NCBI RefSeq assembly: GCF_026151205.1
Contig: NC_087082.1
Span: 9,496,901 to 9,560,900 of the forward strand
Reading direction: 5' to 3'
From: Bolinopsis microptera
Lineage: Eukaryota > Ctenophora > Tentaculata > Lobata > Bolinopsidae
DNA length: 64,000 nt
The notes beneath the pieces are model-generated. The model did no database searches and was not told the origin of the DNA. It saw only the letters and a program-made list of their open reading frames with translations. A program made the position numbers and the translations under genes. Positions 11,193 through 23,500 of the stretch are shown piece by piece; position 1 is the stretch's first letter, and the number at the start of each line of letters is the position of its first letter.

Positions 11193-11844
11193 GCCATATG
11201 AAACGTAGGGCTAGGTCCGGTAATAAACCTGTTTATAGGTTTATAAACAAATTCATGCATATCTACAAGCTTATTTAAAAATTTTTGATGCTCATGATCC
11301 CGATTTAAATTATTTATTGCTAAATCTGTTTATGGCTGGCCCACCAATCCTGTGCGCGGCGCGCTTTTTTAAGCTTCCTGAACTGAAAGGAGCGAGAAAT
11401 AAACTAGCAACTAGCAAGCTAGTATAGGTAACTGCTCGATCGGTTATTTTTAAATATTAATGGCCTGATACGCGGTGTTGCTCTAACCAGAGCCCTCTCG
11501 CTTGCAGTAGCGCGCGACCGTGAAACAAGCGCGTCACGCAGTACGCGTAGGCACATGGCTATGTGAATACGCGGTGCAAGCTACTTTGCATTTTGTCATG
11601 TAATATGTTGCCTTGGCCTTGAGAAGTTATAGCAGTGCGCTATTTTGAAGTAATTTAGAAGATTATCATCCGTTAAGCGCGTAAACGATTTGTCCATTGT
11701 TAATGGACTAGCCCGGCTACTAGCAATTGCCTCGGGAAGAAAGCGGCGGGCGCTATAACTTAACTTCGAAGAAATTTAGACGACGCGAGTAACACCCGGC
11801 CGTCCGGCGTCCGCGTCAATCAAACGATTGGACAAGTCGCATAG
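11193..11844. repeat. Gene-free stretch with a dispersed GC-rich repeat
   Basis: No gene seen. The segment around 11470-11810 shares phrases with 54010-54065 (AGAGCCCTCGCGCTTGCAG-like), with the reverse complement of about 54700-54790, and with 55415-55490 (CTTCGAAGAAATTTAGACGA). These mark another dispersed repeat, older and more broken than the two MITE families. Its ends were not resolved. Confidence 0.5.
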
Positions 11845-11962
11845 TTAATTAACGATGTCAGTTCATCGCAGCTCGGCGAGGCACAGTATAAGCGCATTTC
11901 GCCGATCTATCGAGAAGCATAATTGAGTGCGCGGCGCGGCACAGTAACGCATCGCGCTACAA
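11845..11962 (+). mobile_element. Family A MITE, copy 2
   Basis: A 118-bp copy from TTAATTAACGATGTCA to GCATCGCGCTACAA, flanked by the 9-bp duplication GTCGCATAG (11836-11844 and 11963-11971). Confidence 0.85.
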
Positions 11963-12021
11963 GTCGCATAGTAGAGTATTTGTAAGTCGTATAGTATATG
12001 ATATTTCAAATCGCATGACTG

Positions 12022-12127
12022 TTGTCATACGTTGTATGACCCGCCGCGCACGCGCGGCTCCCCCTGTATCGTCAGAACGATAAAGTGAACATAGTGAAAC
12101 GACCGTGGGGGTCGCAACGTGATACAA
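12022..12127 (+). mobile_element. Family B MITE, copy 1
   Basis: A 106-bp element running from TTGTCATACGTTGTATGACC to GGGGGTCGCAACGTGATACAA. The two ends form an imperfect inverted repeat of about 20 bases. It is flanked by the 8-bp duplication CATGACTG (12014-12021 and 12128-12135). No ORF. Confidence 0.85.
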
Positions 12128-12515
12128 CATGACTGATGACGAATTACCCAATTATAGAGCTACTATATGCCAAACACAAGGATATGGCGTATACGGATCA
12201 TATGTGATATGCCTGTATTGCTGTCATGTACCATGTCCAGTCGCAAGACATGGCCGCGCGGTCGGTCAACTAAGCATCAAGTGATATTAAGTGAGCCGAT
12301 GAGCGGAGCCCCAGTGCATTTCTTTTCAAATTGGCTTTTTATGAATTAGTACGACCCAATCATGAAGTAAACAGTATAAGCTGTAGTTTGTCGACAAAAT
12401 ACAACTTATTTTAGTCCTTTAAAGTCCTTGGTTCGGAGGAATACAGCTACTTTTAAATTTTTTATTTTAAAATTCAAATAAACTTTACATCAATGTATTG
12501 CAGTTATATTTAGAA

Positions 12516-12599
12516 AAAAGACCACTGCTGCTCACTGCTGCTATGGGCGCGCGCGCGACAGCAGCAGTGAGCAGCAGTGAGCAGCAGTGAGCAGCAGTT
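12516..12599. repeat. GCAGCAGTGA tandem repeat with inverted partner
   Basis: Several tandem GCAGCAGTGA units (12561-12597) face a short inverted partner, CACTGCTGCTCACTGCTGCT (12521-12541), across a GCGCGCGCGC core. The transcript or single strand would fold into a hairpin. Confidence 0.7.
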
Positions 12600-12868
12600 T
12601 CTTTGCACTTAGCCCCTCCTGTGCTGTGAGGCAAAAACATGGAAAAAGAGAGCTAGAAAAATACTCATGAGACTCAACACTACCAGACTGCAGCTGGAGT
12701 GAAAAATATTATGTAAACATCAAAGTAAAATTTATTTCGGCTGAACCAAAACACGGTGGTATGTAGTAAAACTATAATTACATTGGTGCCAACCCTACAT
12801 AAAATCATTAATAAATAATCAAAAGAACAGATTAAAATGTATATAATACCTTCTTGCTACTACTCCAC

Positions 12869-12962
12869 TTGTAGCGCTATGCGTTACTGTGCCGCGCAGC
12901 TAGATCGGCGAGATGCGCTACTGTGCCGCGCCGAGCTGCCATGAATTGACATCGTCAATTAA
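12869..12962 (-). mobile_element. Family A MITE, copy 3 (inverted)
   Basis: A 94-bp copy in reverse orientation, starting TTGTAGCGCTATGCG and ending ACATCGTCAATTAA, flanked by the 9-bp duplication CTACTCCAC (12860-12868 and 12963-12971). Confidence 0.85.
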
Positions 12963-12999
12963 CTACTCCACAAACTCCACAATCTTTTAAGTCTTAAGT

Positions 13000-13093
13000 T
13001 TGATTCACGATGTCAATCCTTCGCATCTCGCCGATCTGCATACGTGGTTGCGAGAAAATGCGCGGCGCGACCCAGTAGTGCATTGCGCTACAA
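13000..13093 (+). mobile_element. Family A MITE, copy 4
   Basis: A 94-bp copy beginning TTGATTCACGATGTCAA, closest to copy 1, flanked by the 9-bp duplication GTCTTAAGT (12991-12999 and 13094-13102). It lies 38 bp beyond copy 3 in opposite orientation. Confidence 0.85.
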
Positions 13094-13477
13094 GTCTTAA
13101 GTTTGGTCCAAAATACCTTACTCCGCCCAGAAACCCTTACTGGTAGGGCATAACCTCAAAAATAAAAGAAATAGAAACGCGAACGTCTGGTTTTCAACAA
13201 AATGTTCGTTTCGTAAAATTAAAGTTAGCTCCCCAAGAGCAAAATTAGGAACATCGTAGATTTTGAATTATGACCGCGAAAAGTATGATTTTGGGCCAAA
13301 TAAAAGGGAGCAGCTGTTTAACTTTGCAAATTAATGTGGTTGCCATGACCCCATGGCTGAATTCATATTGTATCACGCGTGTGCGAACTGCGAGTAGCGA
13401 ACTTTACGCGCTGACAATCGTGCTATTGAAAATGGCCGCCTCTAGTATTAGTAACACTGCCAGCCAGTAAGTTCTGC

Positions 13478-13583
13478 TTGTCATACGTTCTATGACCCGC
13501 CGCGCACGAGTGCGCGGCTCCCCCTGTATGTTAGAAACCCTACTATATAGTGAAACAACAATGGGGGTCACGACGTGATACAA
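13478..13583 (+). mobile_element. Family B MITE, copy 2
   Basis: A 106-bp copy, the same length as copy 1, flanked by the 8-bp duplication AGTTCTGC (13470-13477 and 13584-13591). Confidence 0.85.
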
Positions 13584-14243
13584 AGTTCTGCTGGGTAGTA
13601 TTTGTAAGTCAATAACTTAATAAGACGCGCGCCTAAAAGTAAAGTTGGTCGACTCTTCGACGGTCAATGCATGCATTATTTAAAATTAAAACTATTTTAC
13701 AAATATCACCTGTTCGAATTAGCCAGGAAACTATATATTACGTGCGACTTTTATTATTTTGATTGCCCAAAAGTTATCGCATGGCTCGCTAGGGCTTGAA
13801 TTGTTATTGTATATATATAATATATATTATTCTGCGGCAATTAGCCTGTCATTCCGCCATAAATCTTCAATTTTTTGTTTATGAACAATTAAGAAAGTTG
13901 AGGTCCCTGTATCAAAACAGTTTACATAAACCATAAACCATGATAGTAATTCCAATCCGACTTAATCATAACCCCCAAAGCTAAGCTAACAGGAACCATA
14001 ACTTTATTTAACTAAAACCCTAGCTGGAGACATATACAATTACATTATATGTATTTCTACACATCTGAATCACCTGGTTCTAACAAAGTATGGTTTAAGT
14101 TAACCACAGACTAGTTATAATGTGTTGAAAATGATATGTGTTGAACACGTGGTACCTCGGCTTTAGTATATAGTAATTAACCCTCAGCTAGGCCCAGGTG
14201 AACAGTGTAGCCAGTTTACCCAGTTACACAGTGTATCATCTTC

Positions 14244-14341
14244 TGTCATAGTCTCATACGTTGTAGACCTGCCGCGCACGAGTGCTCGGCTGTATCAAGG
14301 CCACTTAGTGAAACGACAATGGGGGTCACGACGTAATACAA
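14244..14341 (+). mobile_element. Family B MITE, copy 3 (diverged)
   Basis: A diverged copy with the GCCGCGCACGAGTGC core and a TAATACAA end. The right flank TGTATCTTC matches the left flank apart from a 3-base insertion, so the duplication is imperfect and the left boundary approximate. Confidence 0.65.
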
Positions 14342-14370
14342 TGTATCTTCTGATAACCCTTTTTCTATTA

Positions 14371-14575
14371 TTATACGGTCATATCACGTGATCGGGACAT
14401 TTTTTTTTCGCCAATATTTCGCCAGGGGAGCATTTAACCCTATCACCTTGAGTCTTGACCTATGTCATACCATGGGGAGTGATTCGGAATCAGCGTTAGA
14501 AAATAAAACGATTCAAGTAATTGTTTTTAAAGAAAAATCTTGAATATCGAGTGTAGAGTGATTTTAGCACGCTTT
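14371..14575 (+). repeat. Dispersed repeat C (TACGGTCATATCACGTGATC), copy 1
   Basis: Starts TTATACGGTCATATCACGTG, contains GTGATTCGGAATCA and ends near GTAGAGTGATTTTAGCACGC. The same order of phrases recurs at 21699-21862, and a weaker version is at 53500-53620. It is non-coding, with no clear terminal inverted repeat or target duplication. Confidence 0.6.
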
Positions 14576-15881
14576 CAAATAAAAGGGATAAAGAGTGGAG
14601 AGGAGAGTGGAGAGGAGATTGGATAATTAAGAGTGGGGTAAGGTTAGAGAGGGGACAGAAAAAAACACACAAGAAATTATAATAATGTTCTAGCCATCCC
14701 TCATATCAACTCAAATATATTTTTAATCGAATTATGCTTTAAAATTTTAAGCAGAACACACTAGTCTTCTTTCCGAATCCTGTTCTTCTTCGAAATTTCT
14801 CGCCACGAATTTTGGTGAGTAATGGCACCAACTCAGTAGTCCTATACAGCATACAGTGGAGTCCAAAAAAAACATGATGAAAAATTAATAACAAATTAGT
14901 TCATTGCATTGTGACAAAGGGAAATAAAATTGTTGGTTTTTAATAATAATATTTTGACGAATTTTAAATAATTTGAATACAAATTTAATAAATATTTAAC
15001 CGATGAACCACAACTGACAACAACCTATTATATATTATAGTGACTCAAACGTTTTAGTTCTATGGGCATGAGATGTTAAAACTGGAAAAACATGATAGTT
15101 GATTTCAATACTGATACTGTGAGAAGCTAACACATAAAGTTCTTTGTTGCAAGATCATATTGCATATTGGCATAAAATTTTAAGCCTTTACCTAAAAGGC
15201 TTAAAATGTCTAATTGTCTAATTATGAACGTTTAGTTCTCAAACGTGCAGCTAGGATAAACTACGGCGGGTTAAAAAGTGATAATAATTGTGTTATCAAT
15301 AATCAGGTCATTCATCAATCTAAGTTGTATGTTATAAATCAACGTCAGCAAAACGATCACACTGCATTCATAACATTGAGTTCTTTAAAATTAAACGGTT
15401 AAACTTTAAAATTAAATACTATACACATCATAAACTACTCAAGCGAAAATAAAATTACATTGCAGAAATCTAATTCTACAGCACTACTGCTACAGTTGTA
15501 CTGTACTAGCACAATGATTGGTATTCCGTTGCACGCGAAAAACACTGAAAACATACCTCGCTTCAATCACAGTTTTCAGAAATAAAATTGAAATAAAAAC
15601 AAACAAAAACGATTCATCACAATGAAATAATAACCATGCAAAACAATGAATTAGTCTTTAAGTTACAACTTCATCAGCATAATTTAAATTAACCTCACAA
15701 TTAAGGCAATAACTTCATTATCAGCTAAGGAGCGGGAAAAATTTCAGTCTTCTCTGTGGTCATTCACCCAGATGTTTCCCGATTCTGCCCAGTCTTTAGT
15801 TATTTCGGATGAGCTGACTGGAGCCTATTTCAGAGACTTTCACAAATTATCAGAATATTTCACATAGAAAAGCTGATAAGG
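14576..15881. other. Gene-free stretch downstream of the CAP-sushi gene
   Basis: AT-rich DNA with no convincing ORF. Being 3' of a minus-strand gene, its right end probably includes that gene's 3' untranslated region. A minus-strand open stretch at about 15752-15830, preceded by an AG, looks faintly exon-like but falls out of phase with the gene and after its stop codon. Confidence 0.4.
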
Positions 15882-18800
15882 TTACGTAACCAGCGCCAAG
15901 ATATGAGATGTTAACAGAATGATCAATAACCAGTACGATGGAAATCTGAGAGAACATTCGCTTGATATCGCTTCCGTGTTTGCTGAGAAGATATAAAAGG
16001 ATTAAAAATCAAATTCAGAATTAAAAGTATGAATGAATAAATTAATAATAGTAATACAGTATGGGTAAGAAACGGGATTAATTAAATGATTCAAACTTTT
16101 ATAACAACAAAAGTCAAGCTTTACTTTGAGTGCTTTGAGTATGCTAAAACACATGTGGTGTAATACTTCTTTTAGTTTATCGTTTGTTTATATAGCATAA
16201 TTAAATAAAACAAGATAACCATGCTAACTTACGTCCAAAACACGTTGGAGGTCTATCGTGCACTATGCCCGTGTAAACATTTATATAGCGGTTGTAAATA
16301 CTCTTCGCATCTTTTATGTAGCCTAAAAACAAACAGCAATCACGAAAAAGTGTAGCGGCTTCACTTTACATTATACACACAAACGCAGTACAATCACACA
16401 CACGCACAGAAAATAAGCAGAATCAGCTCTCAACTCACACACTTTAAACTCAAAACAGTTGCCTTGACAACACCACTCTTTAGACTCACAGAGTTCGCAG
16501 CTTCCTACTCCCCCGTCAAACTTCTCTCCTCGACAAACTGCTGTGTCGTTTCCTACAAGCTCGTAACCTGGAGTAGTGGGCCCGTGTTAGAACGATTTTA
16601 TCAGCAATCATCATGGTAAAACTTACTTTACTGTTAAATAATGAGAGGTTTAAAAGCTATACACTATACACTATACATAGTGTATTTTACATATTTTACA
16701 ACTGGCAATAACAGTTAAGTACCTGCTCCACAGATTATGGAAATATTGTGTCCGTCAGGTATGTTATGATCCCAGCCCTGCTCTTCTCCTCGCATACCAA
16801 AGTCGTCGTCAATCGATCGAGCGTACGCTATTCCATTCTCAATATTCGGTCGTAGGCAATCTGAAACGAGTTAACAATTCATTTACAATTCATCGCTATT
16901 TCACCTCTGATTCATTTACAATTCATTAGCATTATTGATTACATTCCACGCGGACTGCAGCGCAGTGTAAGTGAAGTATTCATCACGAGACGGCCCCCTA
17001 AAACAATTCATTTAGACTCAATAAACCTCCAACCCCTGCAAAACTCAACTAAGATATGATTAACGGGTAACAAGGTAACAAGGTGAGCCGCGAGGGGAGA
17101 CTCATGATATTTGGGGGTCATTTGTTGAAGTGATACTGTGATAAGGTAGGAGCCGATCAGTAGAAGCAGACTGTCACATCAATTCCCCGTGCTAGTCACT
17201 GTAAATTCAAGAGCCAGGATGCCCGAGCCGGGGCAGTCACCTTACCCTCAGCTTTGTTGTACGAGTTTACTCAAACTCTCTTAAAAGAACATTATGCCTC
17301 CCACCAAATCTAGTAGAATTGTAAATAGATCGAATTTGAATTGTGTGTTTGTCACTGTCACTCGCTAAATTAAGCGACAGTATGCTGTCATATAATTCAG
17401 GTGCTGTCAGCTCAGATAATCCCAAATTTCCCGACTCCCTGACCAATTAAAACGTCATAAAACTGCCAACCAGAGGCACCTTGATTTGCTCTTTGTTGGA
17501 GTTATTCAAATATCCAATCGAATTTGTTGTCCTGTACATCCAGCTCGTTGGAATCAACCCAAACTAAATGGAAACCCCCCATTGGTTGAGGATCAAAGAG
17601 GTGGATGCTGATTAGTTGGCTGATATCACGCGGTGATCACATAGAGCTAGTGGGTGACGCCGAAGGGCGAGGATGGTATCTGCTGTAACGAATGACTGTT
17701 AGTTGTGATTCCCATTAGGGGGAACAGACAGCTCAGCCTCTAATGTGAGGTCAGTCTTTAAACGGGCCCACACTCCTTCACAAGACACTGGTTAGTCTAG
17801 ATTCCAATTAAACGAGGACACTTTTTTGTAAAATCAGAGTTTTTGTTGCACCCCAACTCAATATACTGTGCCTAATGGTCATGGTAAAAGGTTTCGACTA
17901 TTAGATGCTGTCTTGAGTGTCTCGATTTGAAATTCTTGAACATGTCAATGAAGATCCTACCGATTGGAAAAAAATGTGACTGATCGATCAATCGGTAAGA
18001 ATAAATCATTGAATCCCAAAATAAACAACTCAGCAGCTAATGTCATACTCAGCATATTTTAGTGGTTGTTATATGATTAGATAATAATCTAAAAGGGTAC
18101 TCACATCCTTCCTTCCTGCATTTGGGCACATCGTGAACGAAGTCGTTACCATCACATTGCAGCACTCTGAAGGAGGAACGGTTAGATAAACTATCAATCA
18201 TCTAATCTGGCAACAATTTTATAACCGAAAGAGGTAAAGATACCAATATTCAGACTAGCTAACCCCAGTCGAAATCTAGATCGGGTCAATCCGAATCCCA
18301 GACCGTTTCAAGAAGAAAAACCGGTCTGGAATTCGATGTTTTACTGCTAAGGAAAAACTTAGTCAGACATGAACATACTGAGAACTATAACACAAACCCG
18401 TGATAGTCTATTATATATTGTAGTCTATACTATAGTCTGTTCTATACTAGATAGTCTGTAAGTATACCAACCTTGCGGCATTGTCCAAACTGTAACCCTC
18501 GTTGCAGGAATACATGACAGTGTCCTTATCAGCCACCACACTTCCTACATCCCTGGACACCGTCCCGTTAGCTATATCAGCCACCTCACAACCTGGACAA
18601 AGAGGGGGGTTTAGAGGCAAAGTTGCAGGTAAATCAATAACATGGTTTTGAAGCTGCATTGTTTTTTAACAAATCTATTCCTCACATTCCTACACCAACC
18701 TGTGCACCGAGGCTCTACTTCAAATGCGAAAGTTTCGTTCTTGACACAAGTTCCAGTTCTGCTCCCCTCCAGGTGGTAACCAGAATCACATCTTACTGTC

Positions 18801-20532
18801 ACTGTCTGGTCCAGGAGGAAGGGACCTGTGGTTGTGTGCTTTCCTTTGTAGATAACTGGGGCGTCACAAGCTGAAAAAAGGGAACTTTTAGTAAACTTTT
18901 CCTTGCACCTCCGATTTATTTCTTCAAGATAAGGCACAGCAAACCAAATTTAAAGCCACAACAACAAAATGTCAGAAACTAAATAAAATATAAGTAAGCT
19001 ACTTACCGATCTTCTTCCTGACGTTATCGTGGAAACCACTCTTTCCCCCCTTGTTTCCATCTGGAGTGTACATACAGACTACAAAGTAATAGTGAGACTG
19101 TCTGACACTGTACGCACATCCTATGTGTGTGGAACTCCTCCAGATCATCTGTGTGAACTTTTTCGTTGAATCTAGGGTTAGCATCAGGGTTAAGGAGATA
19201 TTGGCGGGGTAAGATAATCATAAAGAAGGTTGAAGCAGTGATCTGCGAAATCACGATTTCAGCTAGCAAAAGGAACGGCATGTAGGCTTAAAGTAGAGTA
19301 GCTTAGCCACTCATTTGCTGCAAAACTCATTCATAAACTTGCAAAATCGCACTTAACTACTAAAATAAAGAGCTGATAGTTTGAGTTGAAAAATAAAAGA
19401 TGCTTCACGTACAGAGATGAGCACTAGCACGCTTATTTCCACCTGAGTAAGCTCCCAGTTCGAACTTATAGTTGTAGATCGGTTCCTCGTTGTACCAACT
19501 CTGAATAGCTCCACGAGCCATTTCTACTTCGGAGTCTGACATTCCGGCAAACAGGATCTTTGCTCTGTAGATGTTCTCACCGTAACTGATAGGAAAGCTG
19601 GGGTTAGGGAGTGATGAGATTTGAATAATTCGGGTTGTAAAAGATGGCGTTTATATTAGCGACAAGAGGAACGCCATTTTCGGACGTGCGAGGAGAGTGA
19701 GGACTCCTCAAACTACATTAAATATATTTCTTCTGTAACGTACTGAATAAATATAGTTATCGTAAGGATTTCAAACCAGCAAAAATCGTCAAATCACTAT
19801 TCAATATTCATCCTTTAAAAAACACAACTCATAATTTTGTTTAATTAACACAATTTCCAAACACCACACCATTCACAATAACAATCGCAACACAGGAAAC
19901 TGTCTACCGTCTTAATTGTTGGGTTTGGCCGGGGTAACCCGAGTCATCTTGTACGCTGGTGAGTGTAAACAATGAGGTCTCAATCTACAAATGTCACAAG
20001 AAACCTACATTAAAGGTAAAATACTTGCTTACAAATGGGTGAATGAATAAAATGAATACTTGCTTGATTCATTAATCTAAGACCAATTTAAATCTAAGAC
20101 CCTACTAAACCGCTAACTTACCGGTAATTGCTCTTATTTTCGTGCCGCCCGTCAGGGTTTCCCTCTGGATCCACGAGGGTGTCAGCGTGGGTTTGGGCGT
20201 CATCTGCTATATTATGAGACCAGCAAAGTGGTGGAGTTTCCTGAGAGGGTTGTGATGTTACTAACATGTTTATAATCTCTAAGTTAAGGATGCAAGCTTA
20301 GTGTTCTTACCACACAGCAGCTGATCTTTTTAAAATTTTTGATGAAAATGTTGAAACTGAAAGTATGATGACAAACCTCGTGTTTCCCTCTAGCAGCGTT
20401 GTGAAGTAGGAGTATGGTAGTCTGGAAGTCGTTTAGGATTGGAGCGGGGTTGTTGAGACAGTCTCTTGTTAAGTCTCGGGCAAAACCATTGGCAACGAGG
20501 AGGAGCACGGTCCATAAATAGTTATACGACAT
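15882..20532 (-). CDS. Secreted CAP-domain protein with three sushi domains and hydrophobic C-terminus
   Basis: Ten exons were placed by GT-AG sites and phase: 20377-20532, 20122-20240, 19413-19585, 19007-19171, 18700-18870, 18472-18592, 18105-18166, 16723-16860, 16233-16322, 15882-15982. They sum to 1296 nt, or 431 residues plus TAA, with every junction in phase. Residues 1-18 are a signal peptide (LWTVLLLVANGFA). Residues of about 35-203 form a CAP/SCP domain: LLLHNAARGKH, CWSHNIADDAQTHAD, YGENIYRAKI, SWYNEEPIYNY, FTQMIWRSSTHIGCAY, YYFVVCMYTPDGN. Three sushi/CCP modules follow (about 205-261, 262-322 and 323-398), the first on one exon and the others on two each. The tail ends in a short hydrophobic stretch (YWLLIILLTSHILALVT) directly before the stop, suggesting a GPI-anchor signal or a C-terminal membrane span. 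CAP proteins are secreted and sushi modules bind proteins; the ligand is unknown. Confidence 0.88.
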
Positions 20533-23500
20533 TTCTGAAAAGTGTTCTTTTTAATACCGTTTTACGACGATGTTGTGATGACTTAATGTATGGCCGATTC
20601 ATAATGATTTTTAGCCTATTTTTATTTCAAATTCAATTGGTTAGAAACTTTGGCGTTTGATGTCGCAAGTTCCCCGAAAATTGCAATTCTGAGCGGTGTA
20701 ATTCTATCATATTCATAATCCTACCGAACGGCGAATACTAATTCCAAATTCATTTTGCCGATGTTATTGATAGCTTATTCTACCGACAAATTATATTACC
20801 GACCAAAAAAATCAAATTTCCAATCGCTAAATTAGTTTAATTTCAAACAAATGGGTTCAAAGGGATGGTACAACTGCTAATATAGGCACACATTTGTCGG
20901 AAAGACAAAACTATAGTTGAAACAAAAGGAATTTTCAAACACTTCCTCCCTCTTTTGTTTTTATCAGTTTTAATTACCAACCAATGGTAGTCAACATGTT
21001 TTAGTGAGAACAGGGGCTACACAGCATAGAAAAGAATGGCTGGGCCAAGAACAGTTGTCTTAGCTGGAATTATACCAAATAATTGCTCTGTGGAAATGAA
21101 ACAGCTTGTTGGTGCTGGATTTATAAATATACGAGTCGCGCAAGCGTGATCTGAGGAATACTTGAAAAGAGCAAAAAAAATGTTTAACCATATTGAAGGA
21201 CCACGATTAGTCATTTAACCGAACCATAAAATAAAGTGATAATCGTAATAAACTCAATACAAAATAAGCGCCCAATTATTGGAACCGCAGGCGGATCCCA
21301 AATACATTAAATGCCCAACGAGCTACAAATATATAATTTACCCGATAATCTACGAATTTATTCCACGCACGTGACTGATTTTTACACGTGGTATAAAGGT
21401 TTGGTTACTGGAACAAGAGGAACATATAATAAGGGGCTAATTATTCGTCACGTGATCACAGAATCATATAATCGATCCTTCCTGGTTAGTAGAAATTTAA
21501 CTGTACATCATTTATAGGATGATGATTAATCACTCTACACTCGACTGTCACGTGACTTTTTAAACACGTTCTCTTGGTGGCCCTGAATGACTATTCGAAA
21601 TCATAGCCCTCTAATCTGATGCCAACCTTAACCCTAACCCAATCTCTAACAAAAGCATATGCTGAAACCCTAACCCTAACGAGAAATTCGACCAACTTCC
21701 TTATACGGTCATATCACGTGATCAAGACAGTTTTTCGCAAATATCTCGGCAGGGGAGTATTTTAACCCTATGTCATGGGGGGTGATTCGGAATCAACTGT
21801 CGGGGGCCCTTTTAGAATAATCTCGAAGATCGACTGTAGAGTGATTTAGCACGCTCGTCATTTATAACGGCTCCGAGCGAACTACAAAAGTTATCACAAC
21901 ATAAATGCCAAAACATGGTACGTAATGAAAATTATAATTAAAATCTGTTCAAGGATTTCCAAAAACAACACAACAGACAAGCTTTAAGTTTAAACCGTAG
22001 AATTAAAATTAAGAAGTAGAATAGAATTACCACTCCGCTTTAATGAAAGGGCGGACTGAGGGATACATCGGTTAACCCACTGGTAGTATTGAGCAGTGAC
22101 TTGATAATATGCTAACAAATGGTAGACAGAACAACTGGGATTACAGGCCCAATCAGCACAATCTTCCTAAATAACTTAACCCAATTAAAAAGTTCTACTC
22201 CTAATCGTCTATCCGACTAGCTGAGGCTACTCTGCATTAATTTGTACAACACAAATTACTGGGAATTATTAAGGTTAATTCTGAAAATCCAGGCTACTAG
22301 CTATCCAGTTAGATTAAATGAGAAAACAAAGAGGGCTTAGTAATAACAGCAATATGAGCGACTGGTTAGAACTATTAGGTCGGACATTTAAACTGAATTG
22401 TTCATCTCCGAATATCGACCGAATTTCAGTAGATCAGTAAATTACAACGCTCAGATGTTGGCAAATGATCATTTATAAACCAATTTGTTGATGGGATAAA
22501 ATTTCTGAGTAAAGAGAAAGTTGGGACCAACGGTGCAGGGCGCCGGGCGTTTTTAAGAACGAGCAGGGCGGGTTGGGACAGTGTACCTGGGAACTGGTCG
22601 GAGAAAAGCAGCACAACAACACCGGGGAGGAGAAAGGCACGCAAAACAAACGAGAAATATACGAGGATGTCGTGACACGAGGCGCGCTCTAACGGGGGTT
22701 CTGCTGAACACGGGGGCTACCACGTGTCACCAGGCAACCAATCAGCATCTCTAAAGCAACCATCACGTGTCAGTTAACGAGACAAACCATGCATTAAACA
22801 AATCGATCAAAATTTTAACCGATCGCTTACAAGTCCAGGTTGTGCTGCTCAGTGAGCGCTTGTAAATTGACTAACCTAATGGTAAACGATTCGTTAAATT
22901 TCGTTTATGCCCTCTCGAAGGTAGTCGTGACAATTTGGGATAATTGCGGCCAGTTTACTGTTAGCTCTGACAACATGCCACTAGGTTCAACTCTCGTTGA
23001 CTCTTGTAATTGAGTTCCAGTCAGGTTCAAGTACAGATAGAGCTATTTAGAGGGTGGTGCAAGGCAGTGAGCTCAGTTTGAGAGTCTATGACGAGATTTT
23101 CTCCTCAGACAGAGTCTGGCAAGGCTGAGCCAAATACAAACATGATCATCAGAGTGACTGGTAATGTGGCTAGGATCCTCGAGACAAGGAGAGAGATCAG
23201 GGGGTTAAGTGTAAACCTTTGAAAGAGCATAAGTAGGTAATATATGGTTGGAGCTCAGGGTCTCGCGCAGTAAGCTGTTTTACAAACAGAAGTCTAGACC
23301 ATTTTTTCCACTAACGATACTGCACATCAAAATAACAAATCTTGTTTGTCTACAGCTTCAAATAAGATCATCATACTGTAAAGTTTTATAGCATAATTTG
23401 GCAAGGGGGCGTTGGCTGAGTAGGAAGAAATGAATGATTGAACACAAAGCAGTGAGAGCGTTAACATCAGCGAGCAAGCTTTACTGAGCTGCTAGAGTGG

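Noticed and set aside
15214-15402. 62-codon frame that might be a tubulin- or histone-like small protein
   Set aside because: It opens on TTG, has no motif and lies in AT-rich DNA.
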